Part shown: piece by piece, positions 23,101 through 24,479 of the stretch
How positions within the stretch are numbered: the first letter of the stretch is position 1
Layout: each line of letters starts with the position of its first letter
Assembly: GCA_947458985.1 (NCBI GenBank)
Contig: CANHBA010000008.1
Location: 1 to 24,479 of the forward strand
Reading direction: 5' to 3'
Origin: Flavobacteriales bacterium
GTDB taxonomy: Bacteria > Bacteroidota > Bacteroidia > Flavobacteriales_D > Crocinitomicaceae
DNA length: 24,479 bases
Notes under the pieces: model-generated
The model's input: only the letters and a program-made list of their open reading frames with translations
Told to the model about the DNA's origin: nothing
The model's database searches: none
Made by a program: the position numbers and the translations under genes

Positions 23101-24479
23101 AGTGTTTTGGTTACAGATAACAACCTTTGCACCATTACCCAAACCTTTGTAGTGACTCAACCACAAGGGCCGCTCGCACTTTCTGAAACACACCAAGATG
23201 CTGGGTGTTCTGGTCCTGGTTCTATTGACCTCACCACAACAGGTGGTACCGCACCATATTCTTTTGTTTGGAGCAACCAAAGTAACCTGAGTTTTAACGA
23301 AGATGTCATCCCTGCGGTCGCGGGAGCTTATACCGTTCAAGTAGAAGATGGCAATGGCTGTAGTGAATCTTTATCTGTTACGATTGTCAATCTCGCCATT
23401 CCGATTTTTACCTCAATCACTGGTCAGGACGTTTTGTGTTTGAATGATTCAACCGGCTCGGTCGACTTCACAGTTACTGGTGGTGTAGCACCTTTTGGTT
23501 TTTCTTGGTCTAATGGTGCCACAACCGAAGATATCTCCGGATTACCAGCAGGTACATACACGGTTACTGTAACAGATGCAAACAATTGTATTGAAATTGA
23601 CAGCATCACGCTAACTCAGCCGCTTACTTCCATGACCATCACCGAGACGCATACCAATGCGAATTGTTTGGATTCAGTTGCTGGGGCGATCAACGCAAGC
23701 GTTACAGATGGCACCCCAGGTTATACCTATAGTTGGAACAATGGTGCTACTACGCAAGATATTTCTGGCATACAAAATGGTATTTATGTGCTTACTGTTA
23801 CCGATGCCAACGGTTGTCAGGAGTCATTGCCGGTTGAAATTCTAGACCCCTCTAATACAGTAGTCGTGGCAAGTACCATACATCCTGTCAATTGCTTCGG
23901 TGGAGCCGATGGCTGGATAGACCTTACCCCTTCAGGAGGTATGCCAGGTTATGTTTACGAATGGGGAACAGGCGCAATTGAGCAAGACATCACTAATTTA
24001 GCGGTTGGACAGTATTATGTCAATGTAGAAGATGTATTGGGCTGTGGAATGTTCATGAGTTTCAATGTAACTCAGCCCGTTGCCCCACTCACTATAAATG
24101 GTACTGTTTACAATGTTGTTTGTTTAGGTGATACAAATGGAATCGTTGACCTCACTATAACTGGTGGCACTAGTCCTTATTTTTATCAGTGGAACAACGG
24201 TGCAACAACGCAAGATATCTATAATCTAAATGCAGGTACTTACTCTGTCATCGTAACAGATGACAACGGATGTCAGGCGCTTTATTCGGGAGTTGTAACT
24301 GCACCAGGTAGTGCCTTAGCAGTTACTTTATACCCAACTTCAGCCTTATGTTTTGGCACGCCAACAGGCGGCGTAGACTTAACAGTAGCTGGTGGCGTAC
24401 CTGGCTACACCTATAGCTGGAGCAATGGCCAAACATCCCAAGATATAACAGGTGTAGTAGGAGGTCAGTATACAGTGAC
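20155..24479 (+). CDS. Giant secreted SprB-repeat adhesin, 3' end beyond the window
   Basis: Open from ATG 20155 to the window edge: 1441 codons, no stop. Residues 1-32 are a signal peptide (basic/polar start, then FLLAFTLVFVCYFVGFS). Residues about 33-360 form a beta-rich module with EISWAGLYWGG and LFGGWTIVVVYKN, which I recall preceding DUF11 domains in other surface proteins. A DUF11-like domain follows (about 363-500: APGDILEYTISGKN, FITDTLDIRTAYVPNSL), then an Ig-like domain (about 542-622: YFWSGPQGFTSTIYNPTI), then SprB repeats from about 630 on. Gliding adhesin SprB and similar proteins are exported by the type IX secretion system, so a C-terminal sorting domain is expected downstream but not visible. 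Probable role: cell-surface adhesion or gliding. The frame was checked at several points and stays open. Own transcription unit after the terminator; no clear promoter box. Confidence 0.9.
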   Translation, partial: MNENNTHHSPSLFRFLLAFTLVFVCYFVGFSQIVSPFNIRYQTQQKGNIRFISNVSVTCNASASCTNAQAQLPPTGSGQNNSYTMSYVDVDTDPTTFMSSSDSLNLPNCSEISWAGLYWGGKITTSTANYANRSNIKLKVNNGSYQQLAADQTINNTTGAVSYFCFKNITSIVQAAGIKGRFTIADQVQQSNSSNLFGGWTIVVVYKNISDPYKNLTVFDGLANVSQGSSSNTVTIPISGFLTPLSGAVSFELGVIAYDGDRAQTGDQLLFNGVGTSYVQVSDALHTATDMFNSTIAYNGVLTPFRNPSYNNTLGYDASIFIPNNAAQNYLSNGATSANIRVTTSSETILSRVITSAVDIYEPDLRATVFVNDLNGGAVAPGDILEYTISGKNIGSDVAVNCFITDTLDIRTAYVPNSLVVLNGPNAGPMSDAAGDDQAEYNAASRFVKYRVGTGASASSGGSMINTTLDSVLVKFQVQVSNDCLILKCDSTLENKAYIFGTGTLSGNTVTNNGTSDVYDAFGCPTSANNEVTITTATCPPVDFTFNDPLCPGDNLQLTTLNSTWANYFWSGPQGFTSTIYNPTISNISTLNTGVYELDVTFNGSACTFSNITNSIVVHPEPTISLVSLTNVTCYNAANGSIVTSVAGGAPITYLWTNSQNTAAINNLSPGLFSLQVTDGFTCESDTSFSITQPDTLIVSLQITSNYNGQNISCFGASDGSISSSVSGGTAPYIYSWSNGSSTTNLNNLPIGTYTLTVTDAKGCVSSATVTLTQPSPIALSAVPTAVLCYAGTNGAVNTTIGGGTLPYTILWNNGQINPNISTLQAGLYEMIVTDANNCKDSIETTVTQPAQPLSVTHTQQDVLCYGDATGSINITVAGGTPVYAYSWSIGATTEDISGLPIGTYNVQITDANGCSISYGATIQQPVAPLSMSGLVTPIACFGTNIGAVNIAVSGGTTPYTYNWNSGAFTSQNINTLPAGSYSVLVTDNNLCTITQTFVVTQPQGPLALSETHQDAGCSGPGSIDLTTTGGTAPYSFVWSNQSNLSFNEDVIPAVAGAYTVQVEDGNGCSESLSVTIVNLAIPIFTSITGQDVLCLNDSTGSVDFTVTGGVAPFGFSWSNGATTEDISGLPAGTYTVTVTDANNCIEIDSITLTQPLTSMTITETHTNANCLDSVAGAINASVTDGTPGYTYSWNNGATTQDISGIQNGIYVLTVTDANGCQESLPVEILDPSNTVVVASTIHPVNCFGGADGWIDLTPSGGMPGYVYEWGTGAIEQDITNLAVGQYYVNVEDVLGCGMFMSFNVTQPVAPLTINGTVYNVVCLGDTNGIVDLTITGGTSPYFYQWNNGATTQDIYNLNAGTYSVIVTDDNGCQALYSGVVTAPGSALAVTLYPTSALCFGTPTGGVDLTVAGGVPGYTYSWSNGQTSQDITGVVGGQYTV
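22039..24479 (+). repeat. SprB-repeat array: ten full units plus a partial eleventh, period about 228 bp
   Basis: Consensus unit: C-[FYL]-G-x-x-x-G-[SA]-[IV]-x-[LF]-x-V-x-GGT-x-P-Y-x-Y-x-W-[SN]-N-G-A, then T-x-DI-x-x-L-x-x-G-x-Y-x-V-x-VTDANGC and a linker ending in TQP. First-Cys codons fall at 22054, 22294, 22519, 22747, 22975, 23206, 23437, 23665, 23893, 24121 and 24349, spacings 240, 225, 228, 228, 231, 231, 228, 228, 228, 228. Every complete unit also has a second Cys in the VTDxxxC turn, so one disulfide per unit is likely. Unit 6 (from 23206) is irregular, with a longer loop and VED for VTD. DNA identity between units is modest, meaning old duplications; units 4 and 7 share the most similar stretch (22831-22870 and 23521-23560, about 31 of 40 bases). 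Confidence 0.9.

Noticed and set aside
22039..24479. Regular repeats of about 228 bp that could suggest a DNA-level satellite or CRISPR-like array
   Set aside because: The repetition is at protein level, the units diverge in DNA and keep frame throughout; there are no short identical repeats with unique spacers.

Overview
The window reads as ordinary chromosome of a Bacteroidota bacterium, most likely Flavobacteriales-like. Three things point there. Several genes have the promoter motif typical of the phylum (TTG or TTTG, about 19-20 nt, then TAnnTTTG) and no obvious Shine-Dalgarno sequences. Several families are characteristic of the phylum (GreA-fold small protein, DUF2141, large TPR protein plus outer-membrane barrel, SprB-repeat adhesin). 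The isoleucyl-tRNA synthetase is of the eukaryote-like IleRS2 type. No phage, IS, CRISPR, tRNA or rRNA was seen, and no gap without a gene exceeds about 140 bp.

Layout. 1-1004: 3' part of asnS. 1024-2699 (minus): a GreA-fold small protein coupled to a BaiN/HI0933-type flavoprotein. 2757-6619: ileS coupled to a biotin-carrier protein. 6685-7089 (minus): secreted DUF2141 protein. 7153-9993: galE, tatD and type I asparaginase, tightly overlapping. 9994-10665 (minus): ftsE-like ATPase whose stop abuts the asparaginase stop. 10806-16633: exported 1025-aa TPR protein, outer-membrane beta-barrel and VAT-1-like oxidoreductase in one likely operon. 16630-16872 (minus): small CxxC membrane protein. 16937-18495: TPR lipoprotein coupled to a multi-span membrane protein. 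18525-20066: acyl-CoA carboxylase beta subunit, followed by a clear hairpin terminator. 20155 to the window end: the N-terminal 1441 codons of a very large secreted protein with signal peptide, DUF11-like domain, Ig-like domain and at least eleven SprB repeats of about 76 residues, still open at the edge.

How the parts relate. The biotin carrier behind ileS and the carboxyltransferase at 18525 are plausible partners in one acyl-CoA carboxylase, though 12 kb apart. The TPR protein and the adjacent barrel probably act together in the envelope. The giant repeat protein is the kind of cargo exported by the type IX secretion system and used as a surface adhesin, as SprB is in gliding. The most notable single observation is that IleRS has GIHH in place of the canonical HxGH signature, a swap known from mupirocin-hyper-resistant IleRS2 enzymes. 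The second is a set of divergent, overlapping promoters, two of which place the start codon at the predicted transcription start, suggesting leaderless mRNAs. No wholly new multi-gene system was recognised.
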